A DNA stretch of 64,000 nt from Flavobacteriaceae bacterium (GTDB taxonomy: Bacteria; Bacteroidota; Bacteroidia; Flavobacteriales; Flavobacteriaceae): positions 124,001 to 188,000 of the forward strand of contig JAENXC010000002.1 of assembly GCA_016649715.1 (NCBI GenBank). Reading direction: 5' to 3'. Position numbers and translations under genes: made by a program. Of this stretch, positions 16,825 to 25,399 are shown in pieces. Every line of letters begins with the position of its first letter. Within the stretch, counting starts at the first letter, position 1. The notes under the pieces were generated by a model, which was not told the DNA's origin, did not search any database, and saw only the letters and a program-made list of their open reading frames with translations.

Positions 16825-16883
16825 ACAGTTCGGAAAATTGGCGACTATGAATGTTTTTTGCCAAAGTCCGAACTGTTTTTTTT
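16825..16883 (+). terminator. Terminator of ric
   Basis: ACAGTTCGGA (16825-16834) pairs perfectly with TCCGAACTGT (16867-16876), with an inner TTGGC/GCCAA helix and an eight-T tail. It lies right before the next start codon at 16898, so the next gene needs its own promoter or read-through. Confidence 0.88.
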
Positions 16884-16897
16884 AATTTTGAAGCTTG

Positions 16898-18112
16898 ATG
16901 AATTTAAGAAGGCATATTGGAGTAGCAGTGGCTTATTTTTTGATCGTGGCTATGATGGGGATTTTGCTCCGTTTTTACTTTGTAATAGACCTTCCCTTTA
17001 ATTATAAATTCTTGCTACATGCCCATTCCCACACCGCTTTACTGGGATGGATCTATTTAGGGCTGACCACTTTGATTTACAGGATTTTCCTTTCCGAGAC
17101 GCAAAAACAAAAACTGTATAAACGCATTTTCGTCTTTACAAACGTCTGTATTCTGGGAATGTTGGTCACCTTTCCCTTTCAGGGTTACGCGCTGTTTTCC
17201 ATCATTTTTTCAACGCTTTTTTTGTTTGCTTCCTATTGGTTTGCTTGGTTTGCGATGAAATATATTCCGGAGCATTTCAAGGCCCGGTTTTCGTGGCGAT
17301 TGATAAAAACCGCACTTTGGTACTTGGTTGTTTCCAGCATCGGCCCGTGGACAATTGGGGGTGTGATGGCAACCTTGGGTCCTGAATCAATTTGGTATAA
17401 AACTTCAATATATTTCTACCTCCATTTTCAGTACAACGGATGGTTTATTTTAGCACTTTTGGGCGTTCTGTTTTATATTTTGGAAGAGAGGGGAGTGGTG
17501 TTCAACCCACAAAAATTGAAATCATTTTTTCTTCTTTTGAATTTCGGCGTGCTGTTTACGGTGTTTCTTTCGGTGCTTTGGTTTGTGCCGCCCACTGTTT
17601 TTTACTTATTCGGTCTTGCTGGCGCAGTGGCACAGCTTCTCGCTTTTTACGAACTTTATTTACTGCTTAAGGAACATTTCCCACTTTTGAAAAGATTATT
17701 CATCCCGTGCGCTTTTTTTCTTCTGAAAATAGCAGGAAGCCTAATGGTATTAAAACTTTTGATGCAACTCTTTTCGGCATTTCCGTATATAGCGAATTTG
17801 GCTATTCAATTTAAGGATTTTGTAATTGGTTATTTACACTTGGTTTTCCTGGGAATTGTAATAACCACCCTGCTCGCTTTTTTAAAATATTTTGAATTGC
17901 TGCGTCTTCCAAAAAGCTTCGTTTATCTTTTCATTTTTTCATTTGTAACTACGGAGCTTCTCATTTTTTATAAGGCAGTAGCCCTATGGACCGGGCTTCC
18001 ATTTTTTCAGGATTATTTTATTTGTCTTGCCGTTTTAAGTTGCCTTTTCCCAATTGCGGTGGGGATTTTATTTTTCAAAAATTTGAAAGGGATGAGCTCT
18101 GTTCCTCTCTGA
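16898..18112 (+). CDS. Polytopic membrane protein, heme-copper-oxidase-I-like
   Basis: A 404-residue protein with about twelve hydrophobic segments. Paired His positions in membrane segments, FLLHAHSHTALLGWIYLGL near residue 45 and FYLHFQYNGWFILALLG near residue 180, recall the heme-ligand segments of heme-copper oxidase subunit I and NorB relatives. It is shorter than catalytic subunits, so a heme-binding membrane protein of this superfamily is the most I can claim. The ATG at 16898 follows an in-frame TTG. It lies directly after ric, suggesting a role in NO or oxygen stress. Confidence 0.7.
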   Translation: MNLRRHIGVAVAYFLIVAMMGILLRFYFVIDLPFNYKFLLHAHSHTALLGWIYLGLTTLIYRIFLSETQKQKLYKRIFVFTNVCILGMLVTFPFQGYALFSIIFSTLFLFASYWFAWFAMKYIPEHFKARFSWRLIKTALWYLVVSSIGPWTIGGVMATLGPESIWYKTSIYFYLHFQYNGWFILALLGVLFYILEERGVVFNPQKLKSFFLLLNFGVLFTVFLSVLWFVPPTVFYLFGLAGAVAQLLAFYELYLLLKEHFPLLKRLFIPCAFFLLKIAGSLMVLKLLMQLFSAFPYIANLAIQFKDFVIGYLHLVFLGIVITTLLAFLKYFELLRLPKSFVYLFIFSFVTTELLIFYKAVALWTGLPFFQDYFICLAVLSCLFPIAVGILFFKNLKGMSSVPL

Positions 18113-18157
18113 TTAGCGTTGACCGTTTTCAATAATTTCATTCATTGTCAAAAATGA

Positions 18158-18754
18158 TCAGCAATTTTTGTATTTATCGTTAAGGCCAACACCCTGTTTT
18201 ATCATCCCACAACATTTTTTGAGTCGGCTTTGTTGAGTGTCTTCGCGTTTGGCTTCACCAATATATTCGGCATATTCGCGCTGCCTGCCGGGAGTTAGAT
18301 TGTTGTAGCTTTCGTATAAAACCTTATCGGATTGTAGTTCGTTTATAAAAATTTCAGGAATAGAAACTTCTTTCGTTACAGCCTTTTTCATTTCCTTGCC
18401 TGCCTTTGCGTTGGCAATTGCTTCCTCAATATATTCCAAAACGATTTGTGAATCAATTTCATCCTCTTCCTCAATCCGCCACTGTCTAAGGGCTTTTGTT
18501 ATGCCTTTCTGTGCGTTGACAAGTTTGTGGTGGTCGTCTTTAAGAAAAACGCCCTGATGTAACCAAAGCGCCATGTGGTTTTTGAAATCGGCCATCGCCG
18601 CGACCATTTTACCGTTCAAAGTATAAGTAGGTTTGCCCCATTTCACTTCTTCAGTAAGCTCTGTTTTTTGGAAAACTTCGCGTAGCTGTTGTAGTTTTTC
18701 TTTCCATTTTGTCTGCTTTGCTATAAAAGCATCTACTTTTTGGGAATCGCTCAT
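18158..18754 (-). CDS. DUF1801/YdeI-like protein
   Basis: A 198-residue cytoplasmic protein. The N-terminal DUF1801 domain shows LREVFQKTELTEEVKWGKPTYTLNGKMVAAM and HMALWLHQG. The C-terminal part, SVPEIF-like start and YNNLTPGRQREYAEYIGEAKREDTQQSRLKKC, is the bacteriocin-protection YdeI/OmpD-associated domain. I use the ATG at 18752-18754 (MSDSQKVD); an ATG twelve codons upstream would add a basic stretch. Function in this lineage unknown. Convergent with the preceding membrane protein. Confidence 0.88.
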   Translation of the reverse strand: MSDSQKVDAFIAKQTKWKEKLQQLREVFQKTELTEEVKWGKPTYTLNGKMVAAMADFKNHMALWLHQGVFLKDDHHKLVNAQKGITKALRQWRIEEEDEIDSQIVLEYIEEAIANAKAGKEMKKAVTKEVSIPEIFINELQSDKVLYESYNNLTPGRQREYAEYIGEAKREDTQQSRLKKCCGMIKQGVGLNDKYKNC

Positions 18755-18919
18755 CTTTTTTGTTTTCTTCCGAAGATACAATTTTTCCATTTTTTCGTTT
18801 CAGAAAAAAACAATATTTAAATTTTCGCCAAGCCTATTAAAACCAAATGCTTCCCCATTTTTTTCTTTTTAAAAATTAAAGAATGAAAATTATATTTTCT
18901 GAAAAGTAAGATATATTTA

Positions 18920-18950
18920 TTGTTTATCAATAAATAATTATTTATATTCG
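18920..18950 (+). promoter_or_regulatory. Promoter with a 16-bp palindromic operator, DUF2975-HTH unit
   Basis: TTG (18920-18922), 20 bases and TATATTCG (18943-18950) form the promoter. The perfect palindrome ATAAATAATTATTTAT (18930-18945) fills the spacer and touches the -7 box. It is a natural operator for the small HTH repressor encoded by the second gene. Confidence 0.65.
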
Positions 18951-18975
18951 CAAAATAATTTTAAATCTTATTGTG

Positions 18976-19500
18976 ATGAAAACAAATATTATAATGAAAG
19001 TGATGAATGTGATATTTTGGATCATATTCATTGGTTTATGCATCAAGACTGGAGCGCTTCTCGTGTCTCTTTTTGTAACCCTTTTTATAAATTCGGCAGG
19101 TGCCAAAGATACATATATGGGTCTGGACCTTTTAAATGTTTACAATTATAACGTAGAGTATTACATTGGCATAGCCAGCTTTATAATAACGTTGACGGCA
19201 ATGAAGGCATACCTGGCTTATCTTGTGGTGAAACTTTTTTTAAAATTTGACATAAATCGTCCGTTTAACCTAAATGTTTCTTCAATTATTTCTAAAATTA
19301 GCACTTATGCGTTGAGCATTGGGGTTGTTGCATTAATTGCTGATCAATATAGCGAGCACGTAATAAAAAATGGAGTTGATATTTCCTATATTAATTGGGG
19401 TGCAGAAGAGTTTCTATTTTTTGCGGGTATCATCTATATGATAGCACTTGTCTTCAAAAAAGGAGTTGAAATCCAAAACGAAAACGAACTAACAATTTAA
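18976..19500 (+). CDS. DUF2975 four-helix membrane protein
   Basis: A 174-residue protein with four membrane segments (about residues 10-35, 58-85, 100-125 and 140-160). Its arrangement, with LAYLVVKLFLKFDINRPFNLNVSSIISKIS between segments, fits DUF2975. Such proteins are nearly always paired with a short Cro/CI-type regulator, as here, two bases downstream. They are thought to be membrane partners of that regulator. I use ATG 18976; an in-frame GTG precedes it by one codon. Confidence 0.88.
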   Translation: MKTNIIMKVMNVIFWIIFIGLCIKTGALLVSLFVTLFINSAGAKDTYMGLDLLNVYNYNVEYYIGIASFIITLTAMKAYLAYLVVKLFLKFDINRPFNLNVSSIISKISTYALSIGVVALIADQYSEHVIKNGVDISYINWGAEEFLFFAGIIYMIALVFKKGVEIQNENELTI

Positions 19501-19502
19501 TT

Positions 19503-19706
19503 ATGCCAATTATTGTAAACTTAGACGTAATGATGGCAAAACGAAAAATGTCATTAAACGAGCTTTCCGAAAAAGTGGGGTTAACGCTATCCAACCTTTC
19601 CATTCTGAAAACTGGAAAAGCCAAGGCAATACGTTTTAGCACGCTGGAGTCCATTTGCGAAGTATTGGAATGTCAGCCTGGAGATATTTTGGAATTTGTT
19701 GAGTGA
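19503..19706 (+). CDS. Short Cro/CI-type HTH regulator (YozG-like)
   Basis: A 67-residue protein that is essentially one HTH domain: IVNLDVMMAKRKMSLNELSEKVGLTLSNLSILKTGKAKAIRFSTLESICEVLECQPGDILEFV. This matches the HTH_26/YozG class. It begins two bases after the DUF2975 gene and therefore belongs to the same unit. It probably represses the shared promoter at the palindrome at 18930-18945. Confidence 0.93.
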   Translation: MPIIVNLDVMMAKRKMSLNELSEKVGLTLSNLSILKTGKAKAIRFSTLESICEVLECQPGDILEFVE

Positions 19707-19839
19707 GTTTTTAATAAATTCTAATTCACAGAACGAAATATTACAATTGGGTAATCCATTTTTACAATTCGGTCTGTTTTTTTCTGAAAAGATATATCGA
19801 AATTTCACCTTTGAACTGAAAATAAAAACCAACCAATCC

Positions 19840-22023
19840 ATGAAAATTTCAGTCTTCGCTTTTTTATTCATCATCTTTCCATCCTTGCTTTTAGCGCAAG
19901 CTACTGTTTCCGGAACCGTTACCGATACTAATGGCAAACCCATTAGTGGCGCCAACGTTTATCTGGAAGGTTCATATGACGGCACTTCGTCTGACGATAA
20001 CGGAAAGTTTTCTTTTGAAACTTCAGAGGTAGGTACACAAACATTGACGGTTTCCTACGTTTCCTTCGAACCATTTAAGATGATTGATGTGGTTTCAAAA
20101 ATGAAAAACCTGAAAATCGTGCTTCGCGAAGATGTGAATTCCTTGGAAACCGTAACCATTTCCGCAGGCTCTTTTTCTGCGGGTGACAATAGCAAAATCT
20201 CAGCTTTAAAACCTTTGGATATCGTTACCACCGCAAGTGCATTGGGCGATTTTGTGGGTGCACTGCAAACGCTTCCAGGAACCACCACCGTTGCAGAAGA
20301 TGGCCGTCTTTTTGTTCGTGGCGGCGATGCGGGCGAAACCCAAATTTTTATTGATGGCATTCGAGTTTTTACGCCCTACAGCCCTACAACAGATAACATT
20401 CCCACGCGTGGCCGTTACAGCCCGTTTCTTTTTGACGGCATCACGTTTTCCACAGGTGGTTATTCTGCGGAATACGGCCAAGCGCTTTCCTCGGTTTTGC
20501 TTTTGAACACTATTGACGAACCCATACAGGAAAAGACTGACATAGCCATTATGAGTGTTGGCGGCGGGTTGGGGCATACTAAAAAATGGGATTCTCCTTC
20601 GCCAAAGGCTTCGTGGAACAAAGGCAGCTCTTTAAGCTTAAATGCTTCCTATATAAACCTTGCTCCATACATTGCAATTCTTCCCGATAGAAACGATTGG
20701 CATAAACCTTTTGAAACTGCTTCGGGCGAAGCGGTTTTCCGTCAGAAAATAGGAGATGGGCTACTGAAAATTTACGGCGCTTTTGACACTTCCAACTTTG
20801 CGCTTACGCAGGAAGACATCAATAAGTCGGAGGGTTTAGCATTTAAATTGAACAACCAAAATTTTTACACTAACGCCAGTTACAGCGAAATGTTGAACGA
20901 TGACTGGACCCTTTTTGCGGGCGGAAGTTACACCTACGGAAACACCAAAGTTGGCATTGATGAAGCCGATATAAAGGATGTTGAAAACTCGGCCCACTTT
21001 AAATTAAAACTGAGAAAACGTTTCAGCAACCGTTTTAAATTGAATATAGGCGCAGAACAATTTCTGACCGATTTCAATGAAAATTATGACGAACCCAATT
21101 TTGCAGCGAAGCTTGGTTTCAACAATAATATTTCGGCAGCATTTACCGAAGCAGATATTATATTTTCACGGAAACTTGCCCTAAAGCTGGGCATTCGTGG
21201 GGAATACAGCGAGTTGTTTAAAGAATTTACGGTTTCGCCCAGAGTTTCATTCGCCTATAAAACTGGGAAAAGCAGTCAGCTTTCTTTGGCCTACGGCGAT
21301 TTTTTTCAGCAACCGGAAAATGAAGTCTTGAAATTCACGAATAATTTGGAAGCGCAGCATACGCAACATTATATTTTGAACTATCAATATTCAGCAAATA
21401 ATAGAATTTTCCGTGCAGAATTTTATAGGAAACAGTACAGCAATCTTGTAACCTACAATGATGCAATGCCCGATGCGAACAGTCTATTTTCAAATAATGG
21501 CGATGGTTACGCCCAAGGTTTAGACCTTTTTTGGCGCGATGATGAAAGCATTAAAAATGTGGATTATTGGGTGAGCTATTCCTATTTAGATACTGAAAGA
21601 AAATATAAAAATTTTCCAATTGAAGCTACACCAAATTTTGCGAACACACACAATCTTTCGGTAGTCGCGAAATATTGGATTGAAGATTGGAAAAGCCAAA
21701 TTGGTTTCAGCTATCAATACGGAAGCGGCCGGACCTATACTGACTTGAATGAGCCCGGATTTCTTCAGAATAAAACAAGGGGATATAACAGTGTGAGCTT
21801 GAATTGGGCGTATCTGCTTTCGCAACAAAAGATTCTGTATTTTTCAATAAACAATGCTTTCGCCTTTAAAAATGTGAACGGGTATCAATATGCGAACACT
21901 CCGGACGCCGGTGGAAATTTTAATAGAAGAGAGCTTCGCCCAGCTGCAGATCAGTTCTTTTTCGTGGGGTTCTTTTGGACTATTAGCACCGATGGGAAGG
22001 ATAATCAGTTGGATAATTTATAG
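19840..22023 (+). CDS. TonB-dependent outer-membrane receptor
   Basis: A 727-residue receptor. A signal peptide (MKISVFAFLFIIFPSLLLAQ) precedes a carboxypeptidase-like domain (VSGTVTDTNGKPISGANVYLEGSYDG, residues about 22-105), then a plug (DIVTTASALGDFVGALQTLPGTTTVAEDGRLFVRGGDAGETQIFIDGIRV region) and a beta-barrel with aromatic ends. I use the ATG at 19840; the longer frame from 19696 overlaps the HTH gene and lacks a leader. The cargo cannot be told; the GTTTVAEDGRLFVRGGD plug is seen in receptors of the TonB-linked CarboxypepD-reg group without SusD partners, and none is adjacent. Confidence 0.9.
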   Translation: MKISVFAFLFIIFPSLLLAQATVSGTVTDTNGKPISGANVYLEGSYDGTSSDDNGKFSFETSEVGTQTLTVSYVSFEPFKMIDVVSKMKNLKIVLREDVNSLETVTISAGSFSAGDNSKISALKPLDIVTTASALGDFVGALQTLPGTTTVAEDGRLFVRGGDAGETQIFIDGIRVFTPYSPTTDNIPTRGRYSPFLFDGITFSTGGYSAEYGQALSSVLLLNTIDEPIQEKTDIAIMSVGGGLGHTKKWDSPSPKASWNKGSSLSLNASYINLAPYIAILPDRNDWHKPFETASGEAVFRQKIGDGLLKIYGAFDTSNFALTQEDINKSEGLAFKLNNQNFYTNASYSEMLNDDWTLFAGGSYTYGNTKVGIDEADIKDVENSAHFKLKLRKRFSNRFKLNIGAEQFLTDFNENYDEPNFAAKLGFNNNISAAFTEADIIFSRKLALKLGIRGEYSELFKEFTVSPRVSFAYKTGKSSQLSLAYGDFFQQPENEVLKFTNNLEAQHTQHYILNYQYSANNRIFRAEFYRKQYSNLVTYNDAMPDANSLFSNNGDGYAQGLDLFWRDDESIKNVDYWVSYSYLDTERKYKNFPIEATPNFANTHNLSVVAKYWIEDWKSQIGFSYQYGSGRTYTDLNEPGFLQNKTRGYNSVSLNWAYLLSQQKILYFSINNAFAFKNVNGYQYANTPDAGGNFNRRELRPAADQFFFVGFFWTISTDGKDNQLDNL

Positions 22024-22211
22024 ATATGAGATTTTAGACTTGAGAAATTAGATAGAACTTTGACGAAGTTTCAAAATTTGTCAAAGTTGGAAGGAAATAC
22101 AATTCAGCATCTAAATTCAACAATTGGGTTGAAGGATTTTTTCAAAAGAAATATTTTGATGGAAATTTGAACAACAATAAAAAATAGTAATAACCAATAA
22201 AAAATAAAATC

Positions 22212-22874
22212 ATGCAAAACGTACTAACTTACCTCACCCTACTTTTCACTGTAATTGTGATGCAGGCACAGACAGACACAACAACAACAAGCACAGAAGC
22301 TGCGCCCACAAAATACGAACAGGGAATGCGTAAAGCGTTTCAACTTTGGCAGGAGGACAAACCCTGGGAAGCCGCAAATGTTTTTGAAAGAATTGCTACA
22401 GCAGAGCCCGATAATTGGTTGCCTCCTTATTATGTTGCCCAAATCAACGTTATTAACAGTTTTACGGAAAAAGATAAAACCAAACTTACGGCCCAGTTGG
22501 GCAAAGCCCAGAATTTTATAAATGATGCAACGGCAATTTCAAAAGACAACCCAGATTTGTTGGTTTTGCAGGCGCAATTATACACCGCTTGGATTGTTTT
22601 TGATGGGCAACAATACGGAATGACCTATTCCGCCAAGGCTTCCGAACTTTACAGCAAAGCGTTGGCGCTTGCACCCAACAACCCACGGATGATTTTATCT
22701 AAAGCCGAATGGGACATGGGCGGCGCCAAATATTTCGGGCAGTCCATTGAACCATACTGTAAGGACATTCAGCGGGCCATCGATCTTTTTGCTACCTTTA
22801 AACCAGCGGGTGAGTTTTACCCAACATATGGCGAAGAAAGGGCTAAGCAAATTCAAGCGGAGAGCTGTAAATAA
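22212..22874 (+). CDS. Secreted TPR-like protein
   Basis: A 220-residue periplasmic protein with a signal peptide (residues 1-19, ending VMQAQ), a Thr-rich linker, then TPR-type repeats: GMRKAFQLWQEDKPWEAANVFERIATAEPDNW, AQLYTAWIVFDGQQYGMTYSAKASELYSKALALAPNNPR. It ends with Cys. It stands between the TonB receptor and the LytS-type kinase; no partner is evident. Function unknown. Confidence 0.82.
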   Translation: MQNVLTYLTLLFTVIVMQAQTDTTTTSTEAAPTKYEQGMRKAFQLWQEDKPWEAANVFERIATAEPDNWLPPYYVAQINVINSFTEKDKTKLTAQLGKAQNFINDATAISKDNPDLLVLQAQLYTAWIVFDGQQYGMTYSAKASELYSKALALAPNNPRMILSKAEWDMGGAKYFGQSIEPYCKDIQRAIDLFATFKPAGEFYPTYGEERAKQIQAESCK

Positions 22875-22885
22875 TAAATCTAACC

Positions 22886-22926
22886 TCGAATACACGAATA
22901 TTCTTTTATGATTATTTGTGTATTCG
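22886..22926. repeat. Intergenic dyad 'CGAATACACGAAT'
   Basis: CGAATACACGAAT (22886-22898) faces ATTTGTGTATTCG (22914-22926) with one mismatch over a 15-base loop. It resembles the interspersed dyad phrases found elsewhere in this window. Confidence 0.5.
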
Positions 22927-22949
22927 TGGTAAAAAAACAAATTTCAAGA

Positions 22950-24281
22950 ATGAAGTTTATCTTAAAGGAATTTGGCAAAGCGTTTTTTATAGGCGTACTT
23001 ATCTATTTGGTTTTGATGGCTATCACCTACATTTCCATTGGGACCTTGGGTACGGCTCGGGAACTTCTTGTCAATTTTGGTTACAATCAGCTTTATTCCG
23101 TGGTGCTTTATTTAGTGAACGTGCCTTTGTTTCGGTATTTTGTAAAAACCCATAAAGGAGATTTTTTCAAAATACAAAATTTGCTTAAGAGTTTTTTTGG
23201 CGCCATTCTTTCAACTATAACAGGTCTATTTGTACTTCAAGTTTTTTTGCATGTGATAATTGAAGGAGAGGATTTTTTTAAGTTTCTTTCCGAACAGAAA
23301 ATAGATTATTACTATGTAGCCTTCATTATTGCTATGGTAGTGAGTATGATTTTTTACATTACTCACTATTACAGATTCAAACAGGAAAATAAGGTAACAG
23401 AGCAAAAAATAATAGCCGGGACGGCTTCGGCAAAGTTTGATGCGCTCAAAAACCAATTGGATCCTCATTTTCTTTTCAACAGTTTGAACGTGCTTACCAG
23501 TTTGATAGAGGAAAACCCTGAGGCGGCAACCCGTTTCACCACTTCGCTTTCCAAAGTTTATCGCTATGTTTTGGAACAGAAAAACAAGAAACTCGTTACC
23601 CTTGAAGAGGAAATGGATTTTGCTGAACTCTATATGTCGCTTTTGGCTGTACGTTTTGAAGACAGTATTGTTTTTACCAAACCTTCAAAATTGGAAAACC
23701 CGAAGGCAAAAGTGGTTCCGTTGTCACTTCAGCTTTTACTGGAGAACGCTGTAAAACACAATCAAGTAATGTCTTCCAAGAAACTTCATATAACTATTTC
23801 CGAAGAAAACGGCAATTTGGTTGTGACCAATAACAGCCAACCAAAACAGGTTTTAAGGGAAAGTACGGGGGTAGGGCTGCGAAACATTCGCGATAGATAT
23901 GCGCTTTTAACGAAACGTCCAGTAATAATTAATGGGAACCGAAAAGAGTTCAGTATTGCCATTCCTATTCTGGGAGAAAACATTCAAATTATGAACACAA
24001 CGGATTCATTTATTTCAGAAAAAAAATATAAGCTCGCAAAAAAGCGGGTTGAAAAACTGAAGGGTTTTTACATTCACTTGGTGATCTATATACTTTTTGC
24101 CCCTGTTTTTATTTACTTAAATTATATTTCACAAGCAGGTTTTCCGTGGGCGCTATTTCCTATTGTGGGTTGGGGTATTGGCGTTATGGGCCATGCTGTA
24201 GAAACCTTTAACTACAATCCCTTCTTCGGAAAAGACTGGGAAGAGCGCAAAATCCGTGATTTGATGGACAAAGATGAATAA
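22950..24281 (+). CDS. LytS-type histidine kinase fused to a 2TM domain
   Basis: A 443-residue sensor kinase. Four membrane segments (about residues 10-32, 43-62, 82-103, 119-141) are followed by a His_kinase domain with the phospho-acceptor His173 in LDPHFLFNSLN, the ATP lid motifs LLLENAVKHN and GVGLRNIRDRYALL, and then a fused 2TM domain (about residues 350-443, KYKLAKKRVEKLKGFYIHLVIYILF to GKDWEERKIRDLM). I use the ATG at 22950. Three free 2TM genes and a LytTR response regulator follow on the same strand, so this is a complete two-component unit. Confidence 0.92.
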   Translation: MKFILKEFGKAFFIGVLIYLVLMAITYISIGTLGTARELLVNFGYNQLYSVVLYLVNVPLFRYFVKTHKGDFFKIQNLLKSFFGAILSTITGLFVLQVFLHVIIEGEDFFKFLSEQKIDYYYVAFIIAMVVSMIFYITHYYRFKQENKVTEQKIIAGTASAKFDALKNQLDPHFLFNSLNVLTSLIEENPEAATRFTTSLSKVYRYVLEQKNKKLVTLEEEMDFAELYMSLLAVRFEDSIVFTKPSKLENPKAKVVPLSLQLLLENAVKHNQVMSSKKLHITISEENGNLVVTNNSQPKQVLRESTGVGLRNIRDRYALLTKRPVIINGNRKEFSIAIPILGENIQIMNTTDSFISEKKYKLAKKRVEKLKGFYIHLVIYILFAPVFIYLNYISQAGFPWALFPIVGWGIGVMGHAVETFNYNPFFGKDWEERKIRDLMDKDE

Positions 24282-24379
24282 ATCACAATTCATCCTATAA
24301 ATAGCACGGTTCGGAAGCTTCTATTTTATATTGGGTTTCAACTATATTACTTTTATGCTATAATTTTAAAACCACCATT

Positions 24380-24691
24380 ATGGAAACTGAAAATAATAAA
24401 GACAGCAAATATTTTAAAGCGAAACGACGCGTTGCCGAAATAAAGAAATTCTACAGCAGTTTGATGTTTTATATCATCTTTATCGCTGCGCTGGCTGGAC
24501 TGAATTATTATGTGAATGAACTGCGCCACCCTTGGTTTTTATGGGCTGCGTTTGGATGGGGAATTGGCATTTTTTTTCAAGCAATAAAAGTATTTCAGTG
24601 GACACCTTTTATAGGGAAAGATTGGGAAGATAGAAAAATGAAGCAATTTATGGAAGAAGAGGAAAAAAAGAATAAAAACAACTCGAACTAA
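24380..24691 (+). CDS. 2TM-domain protein 1
   Basis: A 103-residue protein of the 2TM family: a charged start YFKAKRRVAEIKKFYSSLMFYIIF, two membrane segments (about residues 28-46 and 56-74), WAAFGWGIGIFFQAIKVF, and the end GKDWEDRKMKQFMEEEE. It is homologous to the C-terminal domain of the kinase just upstream, and to the next two genes. The final nine residues are Lys/Asn-rich. One base separates it from the next gene (stop 24691, ATG 24693). Confidence 0.9.
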   Translation: METENNKDSKYFKAKRRVAEIKKFYSSLMFYIIFIAALAGLNYYVNELRHPWFLWAAFGWGIGIFFQAIKVFQWTPFIGKDWEDRKMKQFMEEEEKKNKNNSN

Positions 24692-24692
24692 A

Positions 24693-25010
24693 ATGGATTA
24701 TTCTGAAAACAGAACACTGAGACAAGCCCGAAAAAAGTTAGAGACACTAAAAGGTTTCTACAAGCATTTACTAGTTTATAGTATTGTGAATATCGCCCTA
24801 TTTATTGTAAGAGGCAACGTGTTGGAATTTTTTCAGAACCAGTCTCCGGATAAAAATTTTATGGAATGGGTAGATTGGAATATTCTAATAGTTCCCATTT
24901 TCTGGGGAATTGGATTGCTATTTCACGCAGCAAAAGTATTTCAATATAAATTTTCCTTCATTAAAAATTGGGAAGATAGACAGTTGAAAAAATTTATTGA
25001 CAAAGATTAA
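24693..25010 (+). CDS. 2TM-domain protein 2
   Basis: A 105-residue member of the same family: LRQARKKLETLKGFYKHLLVYSIVNIALFIV, an extended middle loop with VLEFFQNQSPDKNFMEWVDW, VPIFWGIGLLFHAAKVFQY and the end NWEDRQLKKFIDKD. Two membrane segments. It is the middle gene of the 2TM triplet and starts one base after its neighbour, indicating coupled translation. Its exact role is unknown. Repeated copies next to a kinase carrying the same domain suggest hetero-oligomers in the membrane. Confidence 0.9.
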   Translation: MDYSENRTLRQARKKLETLKGFYKHLLVYSIVNIALFIVRGNVLEFFQNQSPDKNFMEWVDWNILIVPIFWGIGLLFHAAKVFQYKFSFIKNWEDRQLKKFIDKD

Positions 25011-25021
25011 AAAGGGTCAAA

Positions 25022-25330
25022 ATGGAAACTAAGAGAAGTCTTGCCTATTTAAGAGCAAAGAAAAAAGTGGAAACGCTGAAAGGTTTTTACAGCCACTTGG
25101 TCGTATATATCCTTGTGAACACTGGAATAATACTTGTTTCAGCAAATGTTTTTAATTCTAAAAAAATTGATTTTACCGATTGGAGTAACTATGTTACAGC
25201 CTTTTTTTGGGGCTTCGGTTTGGTGTCGCACGCACTTTATGTCTTTTATGTAATCAATATTGAAAACAATATTTTTAAGCGATGGGAAGAGAAGAAAATA
25301 AAACAGTTTTTAGACGAAGATGAATTTTAA
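25022..25330 (+). CDS. 2TM-domain protein 3
   Basis: A 102-residue third member: YLRAKKKVETLKGFYSHLVVYILVNTGIILV, VTAFFWGFGLVSHALYVFYV and the end RWEEKKIKQFLDEDEF. Two membrane segments. The spacer to the upstream gene is 11 bases. Compared with proteins 1 and 2 the conserved GKDWE is reduced to RWE. Between this gene and the response regulator is a 69-base spacer made of 'ctgaaacttgaaac' phrases. Confidence 0.9.
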   Translation: METKRSLAYLRAKKKVETLKGFYSHLVVYILVNTGIILVSANVFNSKKIDFTDWSNYVTAFFWGFGLVSHALYVFYVINIENNIFKRWEEKKIKQFLDEDEF

Positions 25331-25342
25331 AATAGACAATTT

Positions 25343-25398
25343 ATAAATTTGAAAATCCCAAAACCTGAAACTTGAAACTTTGAACCTGAAACCAATAT
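25343..25398. repeat. Simple-phrase repeat before the LytTR gene
   Basis: Variants of CCTGAAACTTGAAACTTTGAACCTGAAACC fill the spacer between the third 2TM gene and the regulator. Similar phrase repeats occur at 26156-26215 and 45485-45536. Confidence 0.5.
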
Positions 25399-25399
25399 A

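Noticed and set aside
16813-16900. Small ORF over the ric terminator
   Set aside because: The bases form a long perfect hairpin with a T tail, and the frame runs into the next gene in a different phase.
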